Source: Sipunculus nudus (taxonomy: Eukaryota > Annelida > Sipuncula > Golfingiida > Sipunculidae). From it: 64,000 nt of DNA. The stretch spans positions 35,668,019 through 35,732,018 of the forward strand of contig CM049306.1 in NCBI GenBank assembly GCA_026874595.1, read 5' to 3'. This document shows positions 48,337 to 60,255 of the stretch, piece after piece; position 1 is the stretch's first letter, and each line of letters starts with the position of its first letter. Under the pieces are notes generated by a model that saw nothing but the letters and a program-made list of their open reading frames with translations, did no database searches and was not told the DNA's origin. The position numbers and the translations under genes are program-made.

Positions 48337-48358
48337 GTCTCTCGTCTCTCTCTCTCTC

Positions 48359-48359
<1 letters not shown>
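47279..48359. other. Intergenic stretch with (TA)n at 47309-47348
   Basis: Apart from the microsatellite there is no supported feature. Open frames at 47929-48172 lie on opposite strands over the same DNA and lack motifs. Confidence 0.4.

Positions 48360-48437
<78 letters not shown>
48360..48437. repeat. (TA)n microsatellite preceded by TCTG/TCTC run
   Basis: About 38 TA units at 48360-48437, preceded at 48293-48359 by a TCTG/TCTC-rich run. Long Tyr-Ile open frames here are repeat translations. Confidence 0.95.
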
Positions 48438-48440
<3 letters not shown>

Positions 48441-49289
48441 CGAAGCCGCTTATTTACAAGGAGCCTTTTTTCAAGCAAATAAATTGCAATAAACCGAAGA
48501 TGCGTTTAGTCGAAGTTCACCTTTAACCATGTGGAAGGGGAAGCCGAATGATCTGCATGTTAAGTTGACATGAGTATTGCAATCTGACTATTCCCAATCT
48601 GCTAAAGAATAAAACAGCAGTGTTTTGTATCTTTTATTAAATATGATTAATTATACAAGAATAAAAATTAAAAGCCAAGCCGTGGGAGGTTAACAGAGGT
48701 CACATTAACGAAGGAAATGTATTGATCATTTTTTAAATGGATTAATATACAAACTATACAAAATGCCATTTATGTAATATACATCATATTTACACTTGAT
48801 GAACTCTGTGACCAGCCTCTGTTTTACGGTGAGTTCAGCTGAGTCCGCACGTGTGTCTCAAAATTGTATAAGTGATCTATCTAGCACTGAGACTTTATAT
48901 CAAGGTTATACCAGTGCTTTTGATATTTATCTGATGAGTATCGCCCTGCCTAACTTAGCACAGGGTAACTGAGGTCCTTTTATATACATGTATATTGTCA
49001 ACCTCTTTATTGCACCTGCAGTTATCATAACGGCTACCATTTAGGTCTCAGTCTTTGATTATTCTGAGGATTACGCAAATACAAATCACTGACTCAGGTA
49101 TGTACTTGCAGTTGATGTGAGTTTTATATCTTTCTGCCCATATTTTCCCTTAAGTAAATCGGAAGTTTGCAATTAAGAGGCTTCTGATTATGCGGCGCTT
49201 TTTAAATAATAACATATAGGAAATTGTCTTTGTTTACAGAATTGCTTGCAAATAAGCGGCATTTTTGGTTAACCGACTTGCATATAACT

Positions 49290-49345
49290 GGCTTCGTCTG
49301 TAGATATATATATATATATATATATATGTTTATACAGACGAAGCC
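49290..49345. repeat. Inverted 13-bp arms around a (TA)n run
   Basis: GGCTTCGTCTGTA at 49290-49302 and TACAGACGAAGCC at 49333-49345 are exact inverses around (TA)n. The same TACAGACGAAGCC occurs at 48435-48447 next to the large (TA)n there, followed by GCTTATTTACAAG. Related GCAAATAAGCGGC stands at 49249-49261. This is probably the terminus of a small DNA element family. Confidence 0.6.
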
Positions 49346-50219
49346 ATATATAGCTATATATGTATATATACGTGTATATATATGTATATGTATATATGAC
49401 CTATCGGTATCGTTGACTTAATGGCCACCATTTAAGCAGTGCTTGAGGAAATATTGAACCCCAGTGACAAAGGTACCTTCACATGAATCATAACACAGAA
49501 GAAGAAACTGAAAATGAGACATGAACCACAGATGAGTCACTGGTGTATCAGTGTAAAATGTGTATACAAAATTCATTTAAAATTTAGTACCAGGCCACGC
49601 TTTATTGTATTGAGGATCATAGACCTTCAAAGATTAATGTCCATAAATTTAAAAATTTATTCGATTGGAAAGATTTTTTTCCTCAACAACTGCAATCATC
49701 CCTATAACAGCAAACCGAAAGTTTAATGCAGTATATATTCACTAAGACACTAGCCTTCCATATGACAGAAAATAATTGTTTAGAATGCTAAATTTCCTTA
49801 ATTATTAATACCAAAAAGACCGAAATAGTTACCAAATAGTAAAAAATATCAGATAGTTTTTGTTAACACTGATTACTTTCAGAAATATATACAGAAATAT
49901 AGTTTGCATTTCTTACAAACTAATCGTTGAAAGCTTCATCAATACTGATGACGATAATTTCACGGTTGCATGTTAAATTATCGATATACAAAGGGATGGG
50001 GTATATTCACCCCGACACTTTTTTAGAAAGGGGGCTGGGGGAAGGGGAGTGGTCAATTAAATCATCCCTTGACCCTTGATGAAAAATTGACACCACTGTC
50101 GATGTGAAAACAGCAATGATCGTACCGTTTACGTACTAAAATAAAATAAAAATATATAAAGGAATCCAATGGGGTTCAATAAATTTACTCATTTAATCAA
50201 AGACAGGTCTATTTTTAAA
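49346..50219. other. Intergenic stretch, nothing supported
   Basis: AT-rich; no open frame with motifs and no repeat recognised. Confidence 0.4.
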
Positions 50220-50399
50220 TACAGTGAAACTTCGAAATCACGACCACCATAGGGACCTTGATAAAGTGGTCGGAATTCGAGGTTGTCGTCTATGCGAGGT
50301 CAGATATAAAGAGGGGAAAGGATCAGGACCGTGAAAAGGTGGGCGTTATTTTGAGGTGGTCGCTAAACCTAGGTGGTCGTCAGGCGAAGTTTTACTGTA
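50220..50399. mobile_element. Tc1/mariner-type MITE, family B copy 3
   Basis: The best preserved copy, 180 bp. It starts TACAGTGAAACTTCG then AAATCACGACCACC and ends GGTGGTCGTCAGGCG then AAGTTTTACTGTA, so the ends form about 29-bp inverted repeats. It probably lies in a TA target site. There is no coding capacity. Confidence 0.8.
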
Positions 50400-51010
50400 G
50401 AGTTCTTTTCAGACCGAGCACCTTAGATAGTCTATAGGCATTTTGTTCCTTGTATATCTGGGTGACCCTGCCTATACGCTAATCATTGATGGATGTGTTT
50501 TGCTGAAGAATCTTCACTCTATGAGTCTAATAACTCAGTTGATAAGGCTATATTCTGAGTAATAACAAAAACGTCTTAATTTTGCACCTAACTGTTTAGG
50601 TTGAAACGGCTATGTAACTCGCCCAAAATCAATAATTTTATGATAAAGTTCAAAATTTAAGAAACTCATTATCATATGTTGATAGAAAATGTCAACTTGC
50701 CACCAGTAATAACACATTTTTATTGTGCCTGCCTGCAAAATCATAAGCAATATACGTGTATTATTTAAATTTAATAATTATATCACCCTTGTCGTTTTAT
50801 TAGATGAACCTGCTCAACGCACAGGAGCAGCATTTCTGGGCTTACCGGGGGGGGGGGGGGTAGGGGGGGATTCAATAATTATACACATGTATCGTGTTTT
50901 ATTAAAAAGAGCTCTTTTCAAAAGGAGCATATAGGTATAGGTGCTCAACATGACAAGTGCTGTGCTCGGACACCTTTTTGTTTATTGAATATCTCGACGA
51001 CCCCTGTATG

Positions 51011-51017
<7 letters not shown>

Positions 51018-51055
<38 letters not shown>
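51018..51055. repeat. (TA)n microsatellite
   Basis: About 19 TA units. Confidence 0.95.
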
Positions 51056-51057
<2 letters not shown>

Positions 51058-51539
51058 CAGTGTTATATTAACCTGCTTTTCGCACAGGATCGGCAAGTCT
51101 GCTACATATTTAAATAACAACCACGAGCAGGCAGTAAACAAATCTCATGTAACAGTGAAAGAGCCACACCACCTTGCCCCATCCAACCAATAAGCCTAAC
51201 CTAATTTATCTTATTAGTAGAGGCTTAGGTTCGCCTGTATCGTGCGTTTCAATCACACTCTAAGACACAATTTTTTGATGAATTGTGACTTTCAAGCACT
51301 GAGCCCGTATTCCCTTAAATATAAATAACAACGTGATGTAATGATGGGCGACTCTGGATGAGTTGATACTAGTGGTCGGCTGACCCGGATATATGTTAGG
51401 TCTAAGTACGCCTTGTGTATAGTCGGTGCATACCTTTATGTGAATGATTAACCACCGTGGAACAGATTATTATTTAGATGGAAAGTGAACACAGGCCACA
51501 TAGTTCCCGGCTCGACGTAACCTATGTGATCACCTGGTC

Positions 51540-51720
51540 TTCTATTTGTCTGGCTATCTCTCCCTGCCCACTATCCACCCTGTCTCTCTCTGTCTGTCTC
51601 TCTGTTTCTCTTTGTCTCTTTCTCTGTCTCTCTGCCTGTCTGTCTCTCCTCTTTCCTTGTCTCTCCTCTTTCCTTCGTCCTTTTTTCCCTCTCTCTGTCG
51701 GCTCTGTCTGTCCATCTTTT
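51540..51720. repeat. Imperfect TCTC/TGTC pyrimidine-rich tract
   Basis: Degenerate CTCT and CTGT repeats. The 83- and 102-codon frames over it are low-complexity artefacts. Confidence 0.85.
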
Positions 51721-52677
51721 GAATTTATTTCGTCAAAAAAGCTGGTCTTCAGGTTGTTGTCATTCGGCTTCAAGGTGTCTGTTTGATTGTCTCTTTAATT
51801 ATAATAGATGACTGATGGTTTTTAGTAAATCAGCATGGAAGGAAGGACTTAAGGGCAAAGAATGTTTATTAGAGTTAAGACGGAGCAAAACGCCCTCTCC
51901 GGTTACCAGCAAGTTTTTCCTGCAAAACTAACTTAATGGTGTCATTGTTTGTAACTTTACACTAAATTAATTGGCACCATCATACAATTCGGTCTAGGCC
52001 TATTTTACTTTCATTTCAAATAAAATATTCTTATTTAAACACTTTCGATCATTTACACCAGCATGTATGCGTCGCAATATACAGTTCGAACTTTGCTCAC
52101 GGATAGGTTGGCGGCAATGGTGTCTGAATGGATCATATAGGATCACTGAATGGATCATTGCAGGGTCTATATAGACATCGGTTGGAGGTCTAAGAGGAAG
52201 CATTTATGCTATATTACCCGCTGGGATGAAAACACTTAGTGGATAAATTGACTGATCATTAATTGGTCTTTAAAACTAACTCTCAAGGTAAAACAACGAA
52301 AATACTTTTTATACAATTTTATGCATCTGAAACCGATCAATTACCATCGGATTCAGTTTCTAATTGTTTCTCTATATGCCTCTTTCTTCTGCAGAATATA
52401 AGAGAGATATAATATTAATGATATACAAGGCCCATATACATTGGCACATATAACTTGTATCATGCGGAGTGAAGTCGAAAGCTTTCGTCAAAGACTTCAA
52501 CTAAAAAGAAAACGAATAGATATTAAGAAACACATTGACTACACCGCAGCATTCTCAGTTAAAACGGTTTTTTTAAGGACAGGTCCATGATTCGTTGATA
52601 ACACTATCTATATATTAAGGACAAAGGTAACCATACACCTTTAATTATAATTCAATTTTAAGCTTTCTGTATTTAAG

Positions 52678-52680
<3 letters not shown>
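51721..52680. other. Intergenic stretch, nothing supported
   Basis: No open frame with motifs and no second-copy repeats seen. Confidence 0.35.

Positions 52681-52721
<41 letters not shown>
52681..52721. repeat. (TA)n tail of SINE family 2
   Basis: About 20 TA units directly after the SINE body on its minus-strand 3' side; probably the SINE tail or the target. Confidence 0.85.
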
Positions 52722-52724
<3 letters not shown>

Positions 52725-52725
<1 letters not shown>

Positions 52726-52905
52726 AATATAGGGCTGGGAAGGACCGAGAAGTCATAACATTCCCGTGAGACGTTAGACAGGGTCTCTGAGGTTTTATCG
52801 ATAATTTAACAATTCCCTTTGGGGTACCGGTGGGATTCGAACCCACGAACTCCTTTTCCGACGGCCATCGCCTGAACCACTTAATCTTCTTCCTATCCCT
52901 TTAAC
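52725..52905 (-). mobile_element. tRNA-derived SINE, family 2
   Basis: On the minus strand the head reads GATTAAGTGGTTCAGGCG then ATGGCC (A box) and GTGGGTTCGAATCCCAC (B box with a perfect T-arm stem) at about 52820-52905. The body runs to about 52725 and ends at a (TA)n tail at 52681-52721. The acceptor stem does not pair, so it is not a functional tRNA gene. It resembles the tRNA-Ser/Leu type. Confidence 0.65.
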
Positions 52906-52908
52906 TCC

Positions 52909-53830
52909 AAAGCTTACATTGACATTAATAACAAAGAAAGGAAGGAATAAGTAATCGGATAAAGCTGAAGTGCCATCCTTAGAACAGTGCCATTAACGGG
53001 TTACACGTTGGACAAGGCCATACAAACAAAATATTGTTCTACCCGTTCGCCGCTTCTGTTTTTTTTTGGATCAATCATTTTGCAAATGAAGGTCCTTGGA
53101 AATATTTCTACTATTTGTGCTATGCCACTGATTCCCTTTGAGATTTCTTGAAGTTATAGAAAATGGCTAAATTAGTCGTTTAGCATATACAACATTTCGA
53201 GAAGTGAAGCACATATTTGTATTTTCTAGCTGGCTAAACTCCATGCATGTATTCTAGCGGCAAAGAAAAGACATTCGCCCACTCAAACTATATTTTTTTG
53301 ATCAACTGATGGAGATGTTAACAGTTTATCAAAGAGCCATCCAATGATCATGGTAATAGTATAGATCTGATATTTATTAACTGCTCACCTGTTTTAATTA
53401 GAAAACATTGTAAGATCACAAAATATTATTTTGCAACAATTCCTCACTCATCAATTCAAACCAATCATATCAACCATGGCCTATATTATCTCATCATGTC
53501 TTATTATTTAAGATTTTTACCCTCAGGGCTGAGCACCGTGACCCATGGGTCCCTTGTTTTGATCTGTAGGTCCCTTAACAATATCCTTTGTATGACCTAA
53601 GTCGTCTAATCGACGTAATAAGTTCGTTCCATATCGCATGCCCATAAACTGATTTAAAACGTTTTAAAGTTCTGTTAACAAACGTTAAGTATAGTTATCA
53701 ATTTGTTTGGCGATAAAACCATCTGTTTCTGACTATTTCCATGAAACCATCGATCAGGCATAATGCTATATTATGTTCATTGACAAATAATAGTAGTTAT
53801 ACATTTAATGGGCTAGACGGGACACCCTCC
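52909..53830. repeat. Duplicated block, copy 1
   Basis: About 0.9 kb aligning in order with 58982-60255: AAAGCTTACAT, GGAATAAGTAATCGGATAAAGCT, GGCCATACAAAC, ATAGAAAATGGCTAAATT, TTTGTATTTT, GACCTAAG, CGACGTAATAA, GTTATCAATTT, GAAACCATCGATCA and GCATAATGCTATATTATG. No gene inside. Confidence 0.8.
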
Positions 53831-54896
53831 CCCTAACCCATGAACATTGTACAGATTTCGTGGGAATAATACATAAAAAAATAATCAAATTTCCGTTTCG
53901 AAACTTTCCTTTCAATAATTTTGTACAAAAACTGAACCCGTAATTCGGTTTATTTAAATTTTAAAATTATTTAATGTCTCTATTAACGAAAACCTAAAAC
54001 CTAATTATAATATTAAACCTGTTCTTAAGTAACTGGTCAGTGCTGCTGTAAAATTCTCAGAATATAATTCTAGCCTTTGAATGGAAAATATGTGTGTTGC
54101 CCCCCCCCCCCCCACACACACACACATATTATACCGTTATGTTTGGGGTTTACCATCCAATCTCTGCCAATCGTGCCGCAGAAACGTTTATTTCTGTATT
54201 TTCCAAGAAAACATCCACTGAACTCATATTCTGGGGTCAGTCTGAACCAATGTACTTCAGTTTTTGGTGATGACGAACCTGTTTCCTCCCACAACTGATT
54301 TCGCCTGTGCTGTGTTATCGGTCTGTCCATCATTTTGCATCTTCACTTAATAATGACGAGACAATGTTTAAGAAAACTTGGCGTTTAAGAAAACTTTATC
54401 TTGACGACAACTTTAATAATGCACAGGAAGTGCCGCCTATGTTTTCTTTTGGAGTGACTGGATCATTGAATGAAGGATATTATAGTTGGGTTTAAGTTAA
54501 GGAGGGTATAGATTTTGTCATAAGAAAATAGAGCGATATTAAACCTTCGTTCAACAGTCATTTAGAACGAAGTCTCATTGTCTCCTCAAGCTATCAATGC
54601 CTGTAGTGCTAAAATTCGAAAGGAAAAAAAAAGATAAAAAGGAAAACTAATAAGCCCGTAAATCAATTTTATATTATCTGTTGAAATATCAAGGATTTCC
54701 ATCGTTTTATGTTAAGATTTATATTGTTAACTCCTTCCTATAATAAAGTATAGATTCTCTGTGTAGATAACAGCATGGTGAGAAAAAGAATGAAACATGA
54801 CAATTGAAAGACCCTCGATTAGGAAGCTGGCCGTCGTATCTCCTTGGACACTCAATGACGGCCTAACTAATGTGTTTTCTTTTTTGTTTCTAGTAT
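53831..54896. other. Intergenic stretch, no supported gene
   Basis: Only short overlapping open frames. A poly-C run followed by a CACACA run lies at 54101-54125. Confidence 0.35.
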
Positions 54897-55300
54897 CGAT
54901 GGAATTACCTCCGATGGCATTACCTGCGTTCATTCCCATTCCGGTGTGTGTGTTTGTGTGTGTGTTTGTGTGTTTGTTCACAACGTAACTGACGCAATCA
55001 TGAACGGAATACCATTAAATTTTGAGGACACCTCAGGAATGGGCCAATGAAGAATTGATTCCTTTTTGGTGTGGGTCCCGCTCATGATCGGGCTCCAGGA
55101 AGACCTTCCAGGAATATTCACAACTGTGCTGTCACAAATTCGCGATTGAACATGGGAATATGGGCCGAATAAATGAATGCAAACACTTGTAGAGGAACAT
55201 ATGCACCAGTTAACCTGGAAATATGGGCTAAAAGAATGAAAACGCGGGTTGCGGAGTACCCCGCATAAGGACCGCCCACATCGCGGAGGCCTGCATTCAT
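54897..55300. repeat. Unclassified dispersed repeat, family D copy 2
   Basis: It matches copy 1 in order: GTGTGTGTTTG, GTTTGTTCACAAC, CGCAATCATGAACGGAAT, AAGAATTGATTCC, GATCGGGCTCC and GGAATATTCACAA, with GCGGAGGC near the right end. Open frames across it are not conserved between the copies, so they are unlikely to be real. Confidence 0.6.
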
Positions 55301-56263
55301 GAGAATGCATATTTTTAGCTCTAGTACTTATGCTATTATCTACCATACCCTAATGCACGGACTCACCTACACACAATACATGGTATCTGTGGCCACATCA
55401 AATAAATACTAGTACACGGTCTTGTGGTCCCTCGGAGAACTAATACTCAGTGAGGGAATTTTTCACAATTTTCTTTTAAATATTTTTGTCGAGAAAAATT
55501 ATGAAAAATTTTACCAGTCTGGGAGATGCAAGTATTCGATGCTTGTGAACAACTAAAATTCAGTCAATTATCAATGATTTAACGTTCATATAAAATGATT
55601 TTTAAAGGATTGAGAGAATGCACTTATGAACATTAGAGTCCGCATGCGGAGATTCACTACTTATCGGTGGGCGTTAAAATAAGAGCCGTGATTTTCTTGT
55701 GTCCTGAAAATCCTATTAAAACCAGCTTGCCCTACTCACAAGACTTCCTGCATGAAGACGACCTCGTAACCACCACAAATACGCCAGGCCAAAGACAATG
55801 AAAGCAGGAAACTGTACCATACCATGTTTTTATGGCTCAGGGTATCACTGAGCTGTGGTTAAAATTAAAAGTAGAACAATGAAAAGTATCAGGAAAAATG
55901 TTACAGACAATGGTAAAAGAGAAACAAAAGGGGTAACAGTTTACTGTATCAATACATGCAATAGATAAACAACCGAGACATGAAACGGGGTTTTATTTAA
56001 TTAATGATCTGCATGGTTGGGGGTAAATTTATGTGAAGGTCCATGTCTGCTCGCCCCGGCTCTGGATATTTTCCTCAATTTTAATCTGCAACTTTAGCAT
56101 GTTAAACCACTAACCCGGGTAAGCAGCGTGGTTAAAGTTTTAATAACACCAGGTAATAATCCCTCCTTTTTGAAATCTTATTGAAATGTCCCTTCAAATA
56201 CTTATAGATCAATGAAAATTTTCAGTTTTATATTTATATATGTATGTCAGTATATGTATATAT

Positions 56264-56267
<4 letters not shown>
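55301..56267. other. Intergenic stretch, nothing supported
   Basis: No open frame with motifs and no repeat with a second copy in the window. Confidence 0.35.

Positions 56268-56320
<53 letters not shown>
56268..56320. repeat. (TA)n microsatellite
   Basis: About 26 TA units. Confidence 0.95.
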
Positions 56321-56326
<6 letters not shown>

Positions 56327-57039
56327 CCCAGGTTACTCTAAATATTGAAAATATATTTCCTTCTTCTAACCTGCAAAACAGTGAATTAATTTTGGGACCC
56401 TAATTTAATTTTGTTAAAATGAGGAATAGAATAGTTATTTCATGTTAGACAATGAATACAAAACAAATAATCCACTGAGCTCATGTTATATCAGATTCAT
56501 ATGAAGTATATCTATTTAGAATAAAGCAGCACCCTATATACCCTATATATATAGTTTAATTGTTCAGTTGCCTGATTTCTAAGGCACACATTGAATTTTT
56601 TTTTGCAAATCAATTGACCTTTCGAATAACCAGTCTTTTTTTAAAAAAAAAGGATAAAACATTTCAGAGTTTTATTTTTATAAAATTTTTGCAGAAAATA
56701 GGTTTAAGTTTTAGATTGCAGGAAGTGAGGGTATATGCCGGGCTGACATATTTAATATACATTCTTGTAGATATGATGTAAACATTGAAATTAAGTCATG
56801 TTGATGGTTGGTGGTTACACTGCTGAATGCTTTAAGCACGCGCCTTAAAAGGTGACCGAAATGGAATTTTACGTTGAATATAAACAGGAAGCCATCCCGA
56901 CATCTTTTTGGGCACCACTTGAAGGTACTCATGTATAGTAAGTACATCATTGTGAAGTGTCCTGTCACCCCACGATCACTATACGCACAGCACGAGGTGA
57001 AGTGGGAGTGTTCCGGCCTAGGTCCAAATAAAACACGAA

Positions 57040-57680
57040 TGAATTAATGGAGGGATGAATGAATGAACGGATGGATGATTTAAGGAACGGTAAAATGATT
57101 TTTTTTTTTATAAATGAATTAATGAATGGATGAAATAGTGGATGATCAGATGCATGGATAGAAAAAAGGGTGGATGAATCGGGGAATGAATTAATAGGAA
57201 GGCGAATGCTCTAGTGGGTGGAGGGAAGATTGAATAGATTGACGAATTGACTGATTGATGGAAGGGTAGATAAATGGATGGATGGATGACTAAATGGGTG
57301 GATGGATAAAGGACGGGGTTTGAAAGAATGAATAGTTAGCTAAATTAATGGAAGGAAGGACTAATGGATAAATGAATGGATAGATAACTGATTGGAAGGA
57401 TGAATGAGTGAATGGATAAATGAATGGACGGATGAATGAATGAAAACATGGATGGAATGTTGAATGAATGAAGGATAAATGAATGGATGAACCGGTGAAT
57501 GGATGAACGTGTGGATTGATTGGTAAATAAGTGAATTAGTGTGTGTATGTATGTATATGTATGAAAGTGCATGTATGTATAATGTAAGTATATGGATGGA
57601 TAGATGATGAACAGTAAATGAAGGTCGGAAGATGTGAAAAAAGAAACGAAAGGAACGAACAAACGAACGAATGTATTATC
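57040..57680. repeat. Degenerate GGAT/GAAT tetranucleotide repeat region
   Basis: About 640 bp of imperfect GAATGAATGGATGGAT-type repeats with many interruptions. The 136-codon minus-strand frame (57345-57755), rich in Ser, His and Ile, is a translation of the repeat. Confidence 0.9.
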
Positions 57681-57797
57681 GATTCTTACCAAGCCTTCGA
57701 CACATACAGAACCAACAAGTTTCAATTTATTGTATGTTTTTTTGTGCACAACCATGACAGAGCAAAAGGGGTTTCAGTGAAATAACACTTAAATCTT

Positions 57798-58322
57798 AGG
57801 AACATATGACAATTGCACGAAACGCATTTGATTGACACATGAACAGGGAAGACTTTACTCTAAATTACCACTTCCATCCTAATATTAAAGACATCCGGTG
57901 TGTCATGATTTAGTTGATAATACACGAGTCAGGAGGCATTCATACGCTCGTTGTTGACTCTCTTATTCTCTAATTCCCATAAGGAAATGGCCCTAATCAT
58001 GGTATTAAGTCGTCCGCTTTATGTAACATGAACTGCCATGATACGAACAGTAAGAACAATATGTTGCACAAACCTGCCATCTGACAGGCTGAACTGTCAT
58101 ATTTATAAAAAATAGGACACGACGTCATAATGATCTATATACCAGGTTAAGTGAGTTATTTCTGTTTGACCAAGCTACGCGTTATCAAGTGCTTTTTGTT
58201 CAGTCAGCGCATGCCTTTTTGGAGTGGGCGTATAAAAGAATGCGGAAGTTGTGACACTGCCACCGCTTCTGGTTACGGAATGATTTCATAACAAACGAGA
58301 AAACCAGTGAATGGAGACCCTC
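57798..58322. repeat. Unclassified dispersed repeat, family C copy 3
   Basis: Full-length copy in the same order as copy 1 (GGAACATATGACAA, CATGATACGAACAGTAAGAA, ACGACGTCATAATGA, CAGTCAGCGCATGCC, GGAGTGGGCGTATAAAAG, GGTTACGGAATGATTTC). The GCGTATAAAAG stretch is TATA-like, but no transcript is evident. Confidence 0.7.
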
Positions 58323-58570
58323 ATCATGCTGTCATCTAGGATGTAAAAGGAGCCAGTTACAGTACTGTAAGCTGTGAACTTAAATATAGTCTATGTGCTG
58401 TGGGTATTGAGTTACAGGTCCTGACATATAAGTATACAAAATATAAATTTGAATATAAATACAAAGTTCATTTAAATTTGTATAACATTAAAAAATACTG
58501 TCATCTTACAGTATGACAGCACAACTTCTCCAACGCCGGACTTTTATTACAAAGCCTACTTAGAAAGTAC

Positions 58571-58853
58571 CGGCTTCTGTGGCTCAGAGGTAGAACACAG
58601 GACTCAAAGCCGGAAGGTCGTTAGTTCAAATCTCAGCCAAGGAGCATGAGATTTTCACGGGCGGCCCAAACCCAGGGTGAGCGCTCTGCTGGCTTAATGG
58701 GAAGGCTGTACCTCACAGCCGTGTATCACTCACAAACGAATGCGTCTTTGGGAGGTTCCTCTGTTATGAATCAGCAATGGGGATGAATACACAGCAAGAA
58801 CCTACAGGGGCGGTAGACACCGGTCCTCGGTGACACCAGGATTTAACAGTAAA
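58571..58853 (+). mobile_element. tRNA-derived SINE, family 1 copy 2
   Basis: Plus strand. The head CCGGCTTCTGTGGCTCAG then AGGTAGAAC holds the A box, and GTTAGTTCAAATCTCAG the B box. The tRNA-unrelated body (GAGATTTTCACGGG, GAATCAGCAATGGGGATGA, CGGTAGACACCGG) matches copy 1. It ends near GATTTAACAG. Confidence 0.78.
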
Positions 58854-58981
58854 ATGAAAGAAAGCAAGTGCTAACGCCCTGTCACGTAGTCAAAAACCGA
58901 ATTGGAACTCTGCTTAATGGAATGTAAATACTTAGACAAAGAATAAGATAAGTCAGCATTAAAAAATAAAGGCCATAAAAA

Positions 58982-60255
58982 AAAGCTTACATAGAAAGCA
59001 ATAACAAATCAGATAAGGAATAAGTATTCGGATAAAGCTAAGATGCTATGCTTAGATCAGCGCCATTATCGGGTTAGGCCATACAAACATTATTGCTCTA
59101 TGGGTACGCCACTCCTTATTTTCGTGGAAAAATTTTCTTTTTGCAAAGGAAGAAAAGGTCCTAGGTAATGTTGCTAATTTGCGCTATAACACAAATTGCC
59201 TAGAATAATTCTTAAAGGTATAGAAAATGGTTAAATTTAGGGCTAAGCTTTTACATCACTTAAAGTGGAGCCCATGTTTGTATTTTATATATATATGGCA
59301 ACGTTCCATGTATTATGTTTCGGCCTGTACAGAAAAAAACCCATACTGCCAAAAAAAATCTTAATGTTAAGAAAAAATTTCTTGACAAGAAAAATTTCTT
59401 CTGACAAGAAATCTAAAAAAAAAATCTTAATTTTCTAGAGACAACGGACCACCGTGACATGCACTATGTGGATGCGTGATATTACTTCTTGTCATAAGAA
59501 ATCTTTATCTGATAGCAAGAAGTATTATAGAGGGAAAAAAATCGTGTTATAAGATATAAATTTCTTTTTCATAAGGCTAAAAAAAGGTTTGGTTATCAGG
59601 TACTTATTTTAGAGCCGGGCGGGTTATTTTTCATTGTTTTCCTTTTTTTGTATGTTTCGATAAAAATGTCACATGATCAGGGAAACACATGAAAATAACA
59701 GAATTTTTTTGCTAAACAAGTAAAAGCTCTATATAACAAAGGAAATTTTATCAAAATTGTATTATTTTATCTTCTTGAAAGATGAAAATCAAATTTTTTA
59801 TGGGGGGGGGGGGGTCTAATTGACGCGGGCGGTGCCTGATAATCATAGCTTTTATATTTTTTGGTCTGACAAGAAAAATTTTCTTGCCACAACATATTTT
59901 TTTTCTTTAAATAATAAATTGAAGGTAGTTGGGCAAGAATATTTATCTTGTATTTTTAGCAGTTCATTCCCCCTCTTACACCATACTCTTTTTTAGGCAG
60001 AGTCCGTAGAACAATATCTTTTGGTTGACCTAAGCGGCCCATACGACGTAATAACCAAGTAAATTCCATATCAAAGGCGGATAAACCGATGTAAAAACGT
60101 TTAGACTGCTGGTTAACAAGATTAAATCAAGTTATCAATTTTCCGTTGATAATCCCATCCGTTTCTGATTACTTCAATGAAACCATCGATCAAGCATAAT
60201 GCTATATTATGTTCATTGACAAATTATTGTGGTTATACCATTTAACGTGCCAGAC
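58982..60255. repeat. Duplicated block, copy 2
   Basis: It matches 52909-53830 in the same orientation about 6.1 kb downstream. It is longer because of AAGAAATT-rich sequence at 59340-59570 and MITE family A copy 3 at 59575-59866. Confidence 0.8.
59575..59866. mobile_element. PIF/Harbinger-like MITE, family A copy 3
   Basis: About 292 bp. It shares GGTTTGGTTATCAGG at the left, TTCGATAAAAATGTCACATG and CTTCTTGAAAGATGAAAATC inside, a poly-G run, and GACGCGGGCGGTGCCTGAT at the right. It sits inside the second copy of a duplicated block (58982-60255) and is absent from the first, so it inserted after the duplication. Confidence 0.75.

Noticed and set aside
48127-48492. 121-codon frame with long Tyr-Ile run, and similar frames near 24801, 36101, 50902, 56212 and 60885
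   Set aside because: Repeat translations of (TA)n.
52820-52905. Functional tRNA-Ser or tRNA-Leu gene on the minus strand
   Set aside because: The acceptor stem does not pair and there is no variable arm; treated as a SINE head.
57345-57755. 136-codon minus-strand frame rich in His, Ser and Ile
   Set aside because: Translation of the degenerate GGAT/GAAT repeat region; no domain and unlikely composition.
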